The notes under the pieces were generated by a model. That model worked only from the letters and a program-made list of their open reading frames with translations. It was not told the origin of the DNA and searched no databases. Position numbers and translations under genes: made by a program. A stretch of DNA of 64,000 bases from Rhizophagus clarus (Eukaryota; Glomeromycota; Glomeromycetes; Glomerales; Glomeraceae): assembly GCA_015698045.1 (NCBI GenBank), contig BLAL01000262.1, forward strand, positions 250,501-314,500, written 5' to 3'. Positions 53,019-64,000 of this stretch are shown in pieces. Every line of letters begins with the position of its first letter. Positions within the stretch are counted from its first letter, which is position 1.

Positions 53019-56000
53019 ATATGTTTTCATATTTTATAGTCTTTTTCGTTTTGTTTTATTTTCTTTATTCTAAAATTATAATATTATCGTTGAAAGTAAC
53101 TTTATAATTAGTGTATCTTTTAACATTGTTTAATAAATATTATTATTATTACTTAAAAATTCGTGAGCTTCCGAAATTAAAATATTATTATATAGTGCTT
53201 TGAAAATACTAATGCAGTTCATCGTAAAAATTTCAAAAAGCCAGAGGGATTTAATTTTTTGTTGGAAAGCGTGAATCCTAGTTGACCAACATTGTGTTCT
53301 ATTTGTGTTCTATAATGCTTTCTAAAGTGTATATTTTCTCACGATTAATGTTTTAACGTCACTAAAGTTTTTTTACTTCTTTTTTATTATGTACTGAGAT
53401 CATTTAAACGTCTTTTGAAATGACAGACCGATTTCTACGAGTCAATCCCTCTTTATATAAATAAAAAAAAATTGATCTTCAATTGAACATTTCCCTTTTT
53501 GTATCCCTTTTCAACGTATTCCGAATAAGTTGAACTGCAAACTGGGATGACAACGAAAATAGAAGGCAAGATTTAAAGTTCTAATTATATGTACTATTAT
53601 AATTAAATTTACACAAATATTTTTTGTATAATAAATCATGATAAAAAATAACTTTAATAATATTCCTTTTTAGTAAACATGAAAAATGTGAATTCGAAAA
53701 AACAAGCAGTTAAGACAATTTTTTTTTTTTTTTAAAAAAAAAAATGTTATGATAATTTCTTTGAAGGATAAACATTTAAACTGCTTAGTTGAACCAAATT
53801 AAACGCTTTGAACTTTTTTAAAAAGAATATGATTATTGTATACTACTTTACAAAGTAGATATAAGCGTTCTTTAAACTAAATATATTTATCACCCTAGAA
53901 TCTTCGGACTTCGGAGTAAACATTACAAGTGATAATTGAAATTAGAATTAGATGCAAAAACTAGATAGTTGCACAATAAGAGAATATGAAACAATATGTT
54001 GTATTTTGCATAAACAAATTTCAAAATTGCGTAATATAATAAATTCACGAATATTACACGTCAAAGTGATTAAACAAAATAGTAAATCATGAATGAACGT
54101 AATCTGTAAAAGCAAGAAACGCTATTTTTCCTATTTTTCGTTCATCATTTTTCACTACATTCATAATTCTCTTACTACTTTCACTTTTTAATGACTGACA
54201 AATTTTGTAAGAATCCTGTGGTCAAAAGCCTTTTTCTTACAATGTGTAAATTCGAAATTACGTGGCATGCCTGCAGCACCGTTGCCTCCTGCCTTACTAA
54301 ATAATATTGCAGTTAAATAGGGTATCTTACCAATTCGGTAAATATCGGGAAACAACAAACTGAATATTGTGTTTTTTACTATTATGCTTAGATGCGTTTA
54401 TTTGCAATTCTTGTATTATAAAAATTCTACGTTTTTTTTTAATTAAGAATATTTATCTTTTTTTGCAGGAACACTGAACCGTTGAACGTAATGAGTGAAA
54501 AATGAAATTTGAAATTTTATTTATTAATAAATTACTATTTTAAATAACTTACGCGAAAAATTTTATTTCCCATGAACTGTCAAGTTTTTATAACTTTTTA
54601 AATATAAGTTTGAACGTGTCATTACCTACCCTATGAAAAAACTGTGTGTGATTTTTGTTGAATTAACATTCAATTAAATTTACTACAATTTCACTACAAT
54701 TTCTATATATTTGACCGTACAATAATTATGCAATAATTGTGCTAAAAATTGCAATAAATCACACAATAATTGCATGGTAATTCGTACAATAATTATCCTA
54801 TTTTTGTCCTGAATTTATATGATTATTGTCCAATTTTTGAGCCAAATTTTAGGCCGAATTTTAGGTATTATAATAGGTCAAATACTAAAATTTTACAGTA
54901 ATGACAGGCAAATTTATAAAGTAAAATTATGAATTTTTATTAATTTAAAATATAAAAATATACAAAATATTCATAAATAAAATACTATATTTTGATATAA
55001 ATCATAAATGTAGAAAATATAAGAAAATAAAATAAAGTATGTTAGTAACAGTAAAGTATCAAAGAAGAGTAAATTATTAGTGTAAGAAAATTATAAGTAT
55101 TAAAATAAAAAGTATGAAGTTAGTAAAGAAAGCAAATTAGTAGTGTTGAAAAATAAATTATTAGTATTAGTAATATATAAAAAATATGATTAGCAAGTGT
55201 TGAAAGTAATAATAAATTATTAGTGTTAGTAGTAAAAAAAGTATGAAGTTAGTAAATAAGCAAGTTAATAACGTTAAAATGTAAAAAAGTTAGGAAAATA
55301 AATAAAAAGATAATAGAAAACAAGTTTTTCTTACCTGAAATTTTGAAGTTAAAAAAAAGGTTTTTAAAAAAAAACAAACATTTCGCGTCATATTTATTTT
55401 GACGATCAGATCACGTGATTAATATACAATTTTAAGGTGCATAAATCTGGCCAAATTATAATTCTGGCCGGAACTAATTCTGTAACTTAAAAAAGTTTGG
55501 ATTTTTTTTAGTTACGAAGCACTACAAAAATTATACCAATAGGTCCAGAAGATACCCATTTATAAACAAATATGCAGTTGAATTTTGTGTAAACTTACAA
55601 ATATATTCGTAATGAAGGTTAAAAGTGGTCTATTTGCCCCAAAAAGTGGTCAAATATTGTATGGTAAGATTACTCAAAAATTGAATGCTTTCTGTATCTT
55701 AAATACAAATTTTATACTCTAAAATTTTTATTGCACAAAAATTGAACATTTTCTATATTTTAAATTTAAGTTTATTTTCAATTGTACAAAAATTGCACAC
55801 TTTTAACACACTATAAATAACTGCATGGTCATTTCTATCCAAAAAACTGCAATAATTGAATGATTTTCACACAGAATTGAACAAATATTGCACAAATATT
55901 GGATGATCTTTTTTCATAGGGCTAATTGCAGAATAATTTTTAGTATTTTCAGATTATTTTTTATGCTAGGTCAAGAAGTATATAAAATATCTTGTGCATG

Positions 56001-59000
56001 TTCTAAAGAATTCTCTAAAGAATTATCTCTACCATTAGAATTTCTGAATATAATGAATTTTTTCTCTCAATTCTTGGAAGTTCCCATGTCTGATGTCTGA
56101 ATTTGCGAAATTATTAAATTGTTCAAAGAAATTTTGATCAGATAATGCTTCGAGCAGTAAATCAAAAGTATTTTGATTTTAGCCTGTTATATCTTTCTGC
56201 AATTTCGGCCATTTTTAAATATAACTAAAGAAGAGAAAGAAAACATGCTTTTATTGTAGAGTTTATTTAAACTACAGTATAAAATACACAAAATTGTATA
56301 CAGATTGTTAATTATTGCACCAGTGATTTTCATCATGCAGCTACTAGTATATTTGTGATTAGCTTGATATTAGACACCCCGAATATTATATGTTACGGGA
56401 CAAGTCAGATTCATCGCACAGACCAATAAAAAAAAAGGTCAGCAAGGATTACGTCTAACAAGGGGTAAAAAAAAAAAAAAAAAGAAACCAAATATGAATC
56501 TACTTTCTAAATTTTCTAAACTAATTATAAAAGTTCCCAGTTTAAATTTTTTTATTTATTAATTAAGGGGTCATTTCATGTAATAATTAATGGCGTAAAC
56601 GTCACTTAAATGACAAATTAGTCTGTAAATACAAAAGAGTTAAATATGGTAACATATTATTATGTAATTTGTTATTTTTCACAGAGTTATGATTATAAAT
56701 TTGATTATATAATGATAACCAAAAAATGTATATGAACGACAATAAATCTTAACATGTTGTATCATCTGCCATATTAGTAACACAATTTATTATGCAATTT
56801 GTTAACTATTCGCGACATTGGCACAAATTGGACTTTTGCCAATAACATTATTCATTATACCTAAAAAAAAATTTTCTTTGGCTCGTTAAACGTCGTTGCA
56901 TGTTACATCAATCATAAATATAGTAATTAGTTTCGCTTATGACCGATTTGATAGTTTTTATTATTATTCGTCTTTACGACCAATATACGAAAAAAGTTTT
57001 TTAAGAAATTAAACGCCTTTTTTTTTTAATGTATGGACTCTGTTTTAGTTATTATTTTATACACTATATATTGAAACTTTATAAATCCACCTTTGTATAA
57101 TTTCTTTAAATGTAAGGACATAAAATGCAATATGATTTCACAGCAATAACCGAAATTGCTATTTGATTAATGGTTAAGCGCAATAAATAAATCGGAAAAT
57201 TTTTATAAGCGAATAAAATTAATAATGTAGAAAATATATAACTTTTTAAATTCATTCAACGTGTTAAACTGAAATATTGATTACAAAGATTGTATTAACT
57301 GTAATACTTTTTTTTTACGTCATAGTACCTTTTATAATTTTTAGCAAATAGGATATAGGACATAGATATACAAATGCTTATTATTTATATAATCGAAGAT
57401 AAGGTTATTTTTTATTGTATAGTATTTTATATTTCTGAAAAAAAAAAGAAAAGATAAAGGCGCGTGTAGTTTTTTTTTTTTTTGTACAATGTAAGCAAAA
57501 AACTATAAAGGAAATATTGTGAGAAATTTCGGACTGACCATCATCTTATTGTAAAATATTAGATGAAATGGCCCCTTGGTTAATAAATAAAAATTTTAAA
57601 ATACTCTCTTATTCCGATATCGTTCAAACACTAACCTCATTTAGGTAAGTTTTATCAACAGATGCAAATGATCGTTCCTGATTGGACCTGCATAATATTC
57701 GATTAATTAATGGCGCAAAAGTTCGACTTTGATTTAGAAATTACCAAATAAAGGGAAACAAACCCTATGGAAATGTCACTTAAATAACATCAATGAGATC
57801 CGGAGCATCATTTTTTACTATTTTAATTATTAATTTTTTCTTTTTAGAACTTTCGATAACTTTGCAGCTTGAGCGACATGTTATGATTTAATGATAATAC
57901 TTATCAATTTTGCTTATTAGTCGAACAACAATCTGAAAGATAAGTATTCCCATATAATTGTCATGTTTGCCATTTTTGACCATATTGTAAACTTTATTTT
58001 ATGCTTATTTGTTATTATTAATCTGAAGAAGATATGGCACAAAAAGCTAAAAGCTAAAATAATGACTGTATTTTTATATATGACAGTCGACAGGACACTT
58101 TTGTATCACCGTGTGATTATAAGGTATCATATATTATTAAATCGATCGAAAGAATTATATTCAAGGTTGGCAAATTATATTTTTTTTAACCCAACTGCGT
58201 CAATTAATCAAAAATTTTTAATATAAAATTACATGGTTTAAAATAAAAATTTTGTGAATGAAAATTTACTGTTAACGTGAAGTATAAAAATAAGAGCAAC
58301 CCGATCACATCATTTTTATTTCATCATTTGTTTGTACAAATGTAAACATGGAACATAACATTTCTGTAATAACATTTTTTTTTATATTGTACATGTGAAT
58401 ATTATAATTTTATATCAATTCGGGGTGGATATTGTATACGATACGTTTCGGTAAATTGCTTTAACGTGTTGTCATTATAATTTGATTCCGATCCGCGTTC
58501 CCAACTAATACTTCTCAAACACGACTTTATTTTTGGTGATACAGTAGTACCTCAATAACAGTTCTTTTTTTGCGAATTTAATCTTAAAACTAAATTTATT
58601 CAAAAAGAAAGCACTAGGATTATTTTATCCTAAATTTTTTTTATCAGTATCAATATTATTATTAGCGCAGTATTAATAGTGCTATATGTAAAATACAAAT
58701 ATACAATAAAAAGTAGCAAAGGTTTAAATTCGAAAATTGAAGTAACATATCAAAACCGTTAAAAATCTAAACATTTCGACAGGTTTCAAAATGTCGAACC
58801 TTATCAAAACTTCCAACCAATCAAAATCAAGCATTTAGTAACATGACTTACCAACAACCTAAAAAAAATTATTTAGAATGGCAACAAAAGAAATAGGTGA
58901 GTGAATTCTGAGTAAATTCAAACTTCACTTTTTTTTATTTATTTTAGGCTATGGATTTTGGGCTTGCATTGCGAATTTTGTCGTCAGAATTAAGAAAATT

Positions 59001-59328
59001 TTGGCCGGAATTACAATTTAAAGATCATCAATTTTAACAAATTAAATTAATTTTAACCGAATATTATAATTTATATTTAATTGGATAAAACGTACACATT
59101 AATCAAAATATAATTTTATTACATAAAATATTTTTTTATTAGTTTTATACAGAATCAAAGTTATGATGTAAGAATAAAAAAAAAATTATCACAAGAAATT
59201 AAATTAAAAATTATAAAATTTGTTATAAGCAAGCCATCAGTCCAAATATCCAATTCAACATATATATCAAATTACAGTATATTAAAAGATAGGTCATAGG
59301 TGTAATTCATCATGATGCACAACTTTAC
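53019..59328. other. Gene-poor AT-rich stretch
   Basis: A T/A palindrome lies at about 53719-53743. A GC-poor frame at 55888-56100 contains SKELSLPLEFLNIMNFFSQF and may be a relic. At 58785-58896 a frame ends NQNQAFSNMTYQQPKKNYLE, like the Gln-rich tail of a lost gene. Between 54890 and 55320 are many loose repeats of words such as TATTAGTGTTGAAA and GTATGAAGTTAGTAAA, an irregular local expansion. No intact gene was recognised. Confidence 0.35.
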
Positions 59329-59721
59329 TTAATGCACCAAAGTTAGATTAATTAGCCGATCAGTCATATGGTTTCTTAGGTATTGGATACTTTTGAGCAC
59401 ATACAGTATATATAAATAGTCACAATTTATATTATCATATAATAGGGGTGCACAGCGCACAGACTGGTATACATTAATTTTTTTAAAAAAAATGTTCAAA
59501 ATGAATTGCCAAAACGTAACATTTCCATATACAGATTTCTTATAGTTATAGGGTAAAAGAATATTAAAAAGATTTAACAATATATTCGGAAGTCGGAACA
59601 CGCAAAAATTTTCAGTTAATGATTGATCATATGATGACGAATTCATCCTTTTAATCTTGATCAATTGAAGACACATTTCTTCAATTTCTTTGCTCGCTAA
59701 CCTAGAGCTTATTCTCTGCAT
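59329..59721 (-). CDS. Doubtful hypothetical protein of 130 residues
   Basis: The frame starts MQRISSRLASKEIEEMCLQL and continues IKIKRMNSSSYDQSLTENF. The first half looks like coding sequence with an amphipathic helix; the second half is hydrophobic and Tyr-rich (FRLPNILLNLFNILLPYNYK). No family, promoter or intron was identified. It may be a fragment of a larger gene or chance. Confidence 0.27.
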   Translation of the reverse strand: MQRISSRLASKEIEEMCLQLIKIKRMNSSSYDQSLTENFCVFRLPNILLNLFNILLPYNYKKSVYGNVTFWQFILNIFFKKINVYQSVRCAPLLYDNINCDYLYILYVLKSIQYLRNHMTDRLINLTLVH

Positions 59722-60920
59722 TTTTCATTGAACTTATTCCATAAATGAATATTATAATAATAAAAAGCCTGACGGACTTGAGAAAGTTCTTTTCTCTGAT
59801 TCTTTTTTAATGTTAATATTATTGTATCTTAAATGGGAAAAATTTTTTAAAAAAAAATTCCTATGCACATATAAAAATATTACGATACATACATATTTTT
59901 TTATTTATATTGATATCTTATATGATAATCTGACAATAGCTTCATAATTTTATTTATTTTCTTTATTAATTTTCCTATTCTGTTATAGCCAAAATTCTTT
60001 TAATAAAAACTTTTTTGGTGAGTATCCATATTATGAAACGAACAATTAGTCGAAATTTTAAACTAATCGTAATATTAATTATATAAGAATTCCGTTATTT
60101 GCATGATTCACTCCTTCATGTATTTTCAATTTAGCCAATATAAAGGTGGTATGCACGCACCGGTATCAAGATTGTTATTAATATACGCAATACGAAGTTG
60201 GCCTTTACTGTCTACAGCAAATTATATGTCCACTATAACCACGCACCAGTGGTTACTCGTTAAATTAATCTACATGATTGAGCGATCATTATTAATGCAT
60301 ATTAATGCATCTAAGGCTGAAGTTCATTACAGGAAAAATATCACTTGTTTTTGCTGGTTGTCCATAATAATATAATGATTTTTACATTATTCTCGTGCAA
60401 TTAATTAATTAGAAATTTATGACGCGTCAATGTCGGCTTTTAAGAGTTTGCGAAATGTTATACCTCCTGAATCAACATTCGATTAATCGTCAATAATATA
60501 ATAAGTATGATGAGAGAAATCAGAAGATTATTAGAAACGCAAATCTCGGGAGAATCAAAATAATAATAATAATAATAATCGATCGTTGTAATGAATTACC
60601 TACGAATAGTAAGTTTTACATAAAATGTTAAGGCTTGAGGTTTATAATAATTATTAACGACGTATTTTTTAGTTTAATACTTTCCTTTAATGTTAATAGT
60701 ATCATTAATATGGATGTAAAATCCAGTAGATGATGAATTTGAAAAGATTAGGAAATTGATTTTAATACTGTAGCGCCCGAAAACTACAATAAATAATAAA
60801 ATACTAATAATCAGACCGGAGTTGAATACTTAAATTTACAAGAATAATTAACTGTACTATGAAGACTTAATATATTTAAAAGATTATTATAAAGATGTTT
60901 GTGACCTGCAAATGAACGAA
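59722..60920. other. Intergenic, no certain gene
   Basis: A 90-codon frame at 60103-60375 (GGMHAPVSRLLLIYAIRSWP, then THQWLLVKLIYMIERSLLMH) is less AT-rich than its surroundings and could be a relic of unknown origin. An (AAT)n microsatellite lies at 60560-60578. Confidence 0.3.
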
Positions 60921-61211
60921 CGACTTTACAGATTAAAGATGAAATTAACTTTATCAAAATATATTATTATGATATCTCTAATTTTTTCAGACTTGCGAAT
61001 CAAAATTAAAAACGTTAAATTTTTGTTAACGAATTCCTTTATTGACTTATTTATATAATCAAGAATATGGAAAATAGTAAAAATTTATTTATTGTTTCAC
61101 GCAGAAGAATTCAACAAAGTTACATATAAAAGGATTTATATACTAGTTTGTTTATCTAATGTAGATAAAAATAAAAAATTGAATAATTGTTTAGAACGAT
61201 AAAGGATAGTG
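60921..61211 (+). repeat. Direct repeat upstream of the kinase gene (copy A)
   Basis: From CGACTTTACAGATTAAAGAT to AACGATAAAGGAT it matches, in order and orientation, 63572-63995 downstream of the gene. Shared blocks include GATGAAATTAACTT, TTGTTTCACGCAGAA, TTCAAC and ATCTAATGTA. It marks a local duplication. Confidence 0.65.
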
Positions 61212-61330
61212 TATTTTCAGTATCTAGGGAACGTGTATTACAAATGTATTTTGGGATAAGTTGTACCACTATGCATTCAGAGTGCATTTTATGCAATTCA
61301 TGACGATATGCATATCCTCTATTGCGCCGC

Positions 61331-61340
61331 TATATATAAA
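61331..61340 (+). promoter_or_regulatory. TATA box of the kinase gene
   Basis: TATATATAAA in a less AT-rich stretch (TGCGCCGC before it, GCGTTTGCCG after it). No ATG occurs between it and the first coding exon. Confidence 0.5.
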
Positions 61341-61476
61341 GCGTTTGCCGAATTTAATTTCTGTTTTGGTCTTTTTACTTTTCTCTAAGTTAGTCAAATA
61401 ATTATAGAGAGTAGGTAAAATTTTCCAAAGAAAACAAACCTATATCGATATAGATACCACCAGCTGACAAAAATAG

Positions 61477-62930
61477 AAGGAAGAGTTTAAAATATTATCT
61501 CGAAAGCTTAAGGGCACAAGAGAAATTAAAAGACCAACTGTCGATGAAAAACTCGAAAAAATAAATTTGGGTGAAACTTTGAAAAGAAAATCTAAAATTG
61601 TACCCGATAATTTCCGTGAAACACAATGGTTTTTTTTTTACACAGTATATTCCCAAAAAATCTCAAAATAAGAGGAATATTCTGTCATAATCCGTTGTGC
61701 AACTCAATTGATATCAGTCCTCATTATAACAGTTGTTACTCAAAGATTGTCGTCATTATGATTATCAAGATTTTAAGATTCTTGCTGTGATTGGTTCTGG
61801 AGGATCTGCTTCAGTTTACGCTGCGTACTGGAAAAATACGTCATCAAAATTTGCAATTAAGAAACCGTCTACGGAAAAAGAAATTATTAATGAGGTCTGT
61901 TTTATAATCTTCAATATTCAGAAGACTATAGGCTTAAATTTATCATTTTTTTTTTTTAGATTAACTTAATGAAAATAGTTGACTTTCATCCAAATATAAT
62001 TAAATTTTTGGGAGTCATTAAAGGTAAGTAATATACCATATATCATAATATATATATATATATAGTCTTTCAACCCTTGCTTATATAGTTTTTATCTTTT
62101 AGATGAAATAAATTATTCTCTTATTCTTGAGTATGCAAATAGCGGAACATTAGGAGAATATTTAAACAACGTTATAACACTTAAGCCAGAAATTCAATTG
62201 AAATTTGCCAAAGAAATCGCAAGTGCGATCTTATGTTTACACGATAATGATATTATTCATCGAGACATTGTAAGTTTGAATAATTATATTATTTCAAAAT
62301 TTAAATTTATGGTAATTAATTATTAAAACATTCTTCATTTTTAGCATCCTAATAATATCTTAATTCATGGACATGCAATTAAATTAGCGGATTTTGGGCG
62401 TTCATGTTTACAAGGATCAGATGTTGATTCCGAAGTGTTTGGCGTATTACCTTATGTGGATCCTAAAATGCTTGATCCAAAAATTCCATATAATTTAACC
62501 AAAAAATCTGACATATATAGTATAGGAGTAATACTCTGGCAATTAACAAGTTATTCGTCGCCTTTCAATTTCGAAAGAAGAAAAGATCACGCTTCTATTA
62601 CATTAGAAATTCTTAATGGTGTAAGAGAAGAGCCTATTCCAAACACTAACATTAAATTTATTAGACTTTATCAACGTAAGTATAAAATTATATAGCATTT
62701 TATTTTAGTACAATTAGATTAATAACCCAATTTAATTAATTATTTAAATAGAATGTTGGCGACATGAACCAGACGAAAGACCAGATGCTAATCAAGTAAT
62801 TTTAGAACTTAATAATATTAATTTTGAAAATAATTTTAATTCTGAAGTAAATGAAATTAAAATAACAGTAGAATTAAAAAGTGAAGAAATTAAGGATCAT
62901 TTTTCGGATTGTAATTTGTCAAATTATTAG
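61477..62930 (+). CDS. Protein kinase (TKL-like), six coding exons, start unresolved
   Basis: Introns at 61645-61732, 61895-61959, 62024-62102, 62270-62344 and 62676-62751 are all GT-AG and keep one frame. The last five exons give 300 residues. Motifs in order: glycine loop IGSGGSASVY, Lys in FAIKKPS, helix-C region KEIINEINLMKIV, hinge LILEYANSGTLGEYL, catalytic loop IIHRDIHPNNIL, DFG, then GVLPYVDPKML in place of APE, SDIYSIGVILWQLTS, and QCWRHEPDERPDANQVI closing the domain. A short acidic tail ends at TAG 62928. It should phosphorylate proteins on Ser/Thr in the cytoplasm; the substrate is unknown. No Sel1 repeats follow, unlike many relatives. The first exon (PTVDEKLEKINLGETLKRKS) has no ATG after an upstream stop; an acceptor-like CTGACAAAAATAG ends at 61476, so the start lies in an upstream exon not identified, or the 5' end is damaged. 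Confidence 0.82.
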
Positions 62931-63571
62931 ATCAGTTCATATTTACTTTTTATTTTTATTTTATTTTTGTGCTTTGTTTTTCCTAAGTAAATAAATAATA
63001 GACAAATTTTATACTCATATTGGCCCATATTTATCCAGTCTTCATGTCATGTACATCAAAATATTTATATATTTTTTTTTATAGTACAAATTATATTTGA
63101 TAAACTAAAGTTTCGATCAGTTCGATGTGTGACGGTATATACGATACACATCGCTTTAATGTTCGAAAAATACCAAGATAATAATAACGAAACAGGTAAA
63201 TGATGCCGATTTACAAGTATAAAATATACTAATAAACTTTGCGCTCGTATAATTTGATATTTTATATTTATTTAAATCATAAAAAAGTCTAATAATATTA
63301 ATTTTGCGTGACTAAAATCGTTATTTTACTTGGGGTTATTTACATAATTTCATGCAATACAAAAAATTCGGTTAATGAGAAATGTGAGCCACTAAATTTA
63401 CATAATATGCAAAATTTTAACGTAACTGAAAAAAAATTCATATTAATGTTAGTGTCAATCGTAACACTAAAGTTACTTTGATTTCTTTCGAGTGATAAAG
63501 GATACAATAATTTATTTTAATGTCACTTATAAAATGACTCTGAAAGCAACTAATAATTAAAACAGGGTAAT
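62931..63571. other. 3' flank of the kinase gene
   Basis: AAATAAATAATA at about 62989 may serve as polyadenylation signal. A small inverted repeat CGATGTGT..ACACATCG lies at 63123-63152. Nothing else was seen. Confidence 0.45.
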
Positions 63572-64000
63572 CGACTTTATTGATTAAGGATGAAAATTAA
63601 CTTAACAAAATTTAATCTCTCTAGTTTTCTCCAAACTCGTGATTCAAAATTTAAGAAAATTAAATTATTGTTGACATATATTGAATCAAGAATTTTGATC
63701 AAATAATCAAACAGATTAAACAGCTGCTGATCGATATATTTTAATACAAGATGAATCGTTAAATTAATTATAACATTTAGAAATAGTTCTTATAGTTACA
63801 ACTGTATATTCACAAAGTGACTATCCAAGAGAAAATAACTAAAAATTTATCTGTTGTTTCACGCAGAAAACTTCAACTAAAGTGCTGTTCGTTGTTAATA
63901 TTATAGATAGATAATGTATAGGATTTACATCCACTCAATTCTTATCTAATGTATAATAAAAATAAAAATTAAATTATTGAAACGATAAAGGATTCCTGAA
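63572..64000 (+). repeat. Direct repeat downstream of the kinase gene (copy B)
   Basis: A diverged copy of 60921-61211, starting CGACTTTATTGATTAAGGAT and ending AACGATAAAGGATTCC at the window edge. Internal insertions make it about 130 bp longer. In copy A this sequence is the 5' flank of the kinase gene, so another kinase gene may begin within a few hundred bases beyond the window. Confidence 0.6.

Overview
The window reads as nuclear DNA of an arbuscular mycorrhizal fungus (Glomeromycotina, most like Rhizophagus). It is very AT-rich, with long gene-poor stretches full of T/A homopolymer runs and decayed transposons. Its genes carry short GT-AG introns of about 65-90 bp. The gene types that can be named (a MATA-type HMG-box protein, a TKL-like kinase in a locally duplicated region, Asn-rich intronless proteins, a tandem-repeat secreted peptide precursor) match lineages expanded in those fungi. 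The species call is an inference from style and gene content, not from a marker gene.

Layout. 1-18 kb: three intact members and one 5' fragment of a small Asn/Gln/Pro-rich protein family, a possible 56-residue gene, a short MITE, and a decayed fragment of the carbamoyl-phosphate synthase large subunit. 18-23 kb: an intact HMG-box gene, a 748-bp TIR element, a minisatellite and an HMG-box relic. 26.2-29.0 kb: a tandem array of three diverged units, two of which encode 30- and 32-residue peptides ending in Cys-Ser-Ile-Met, a farnesylation (CaaX) signal; these look like lipopeptide mating-pheromone precursors. 30-32 kb: a Tc1/mariner transposon split by a TIR element that itself holds tRNA-derived SINE sequence. 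32-35 kb: an intronless orphan gene and a decayed Asn-rich member. 39.1-40.9 kb: a 1.73-kb TIR element with long terminal repeats and a probable 9-bp target duplication, carrying unrecognised coding sequence. 41.5-42.6 kb: two nested palindrome-rich TIR elements. 46-47 kb: a spliced gene for a secreted repeat precursor with dibasic Kex2 sites followed by X-Ala dipeptides, the layout of yeast alpha-factor. 50 kb: a decayed spliced gene. 52.6 kb: another Asn-rich gene. 61.5-62.9 kb: a six-exon kinase gene whose upstream flank is repeated downstream, so a second copy may lie just outside the window.

The most interesting point is that the window holds two kinds of candidate secreted peptide signal, a farnesylated a-factor-like array and an alpha-factor-like Kex2 repeat precursor, together with HMG-box genes of the class that controls mating pheromones in other fungi. 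An element resembling the HMG-factor TR-box lies upstream of all three units of the CaaX array. A joint role is inference only.
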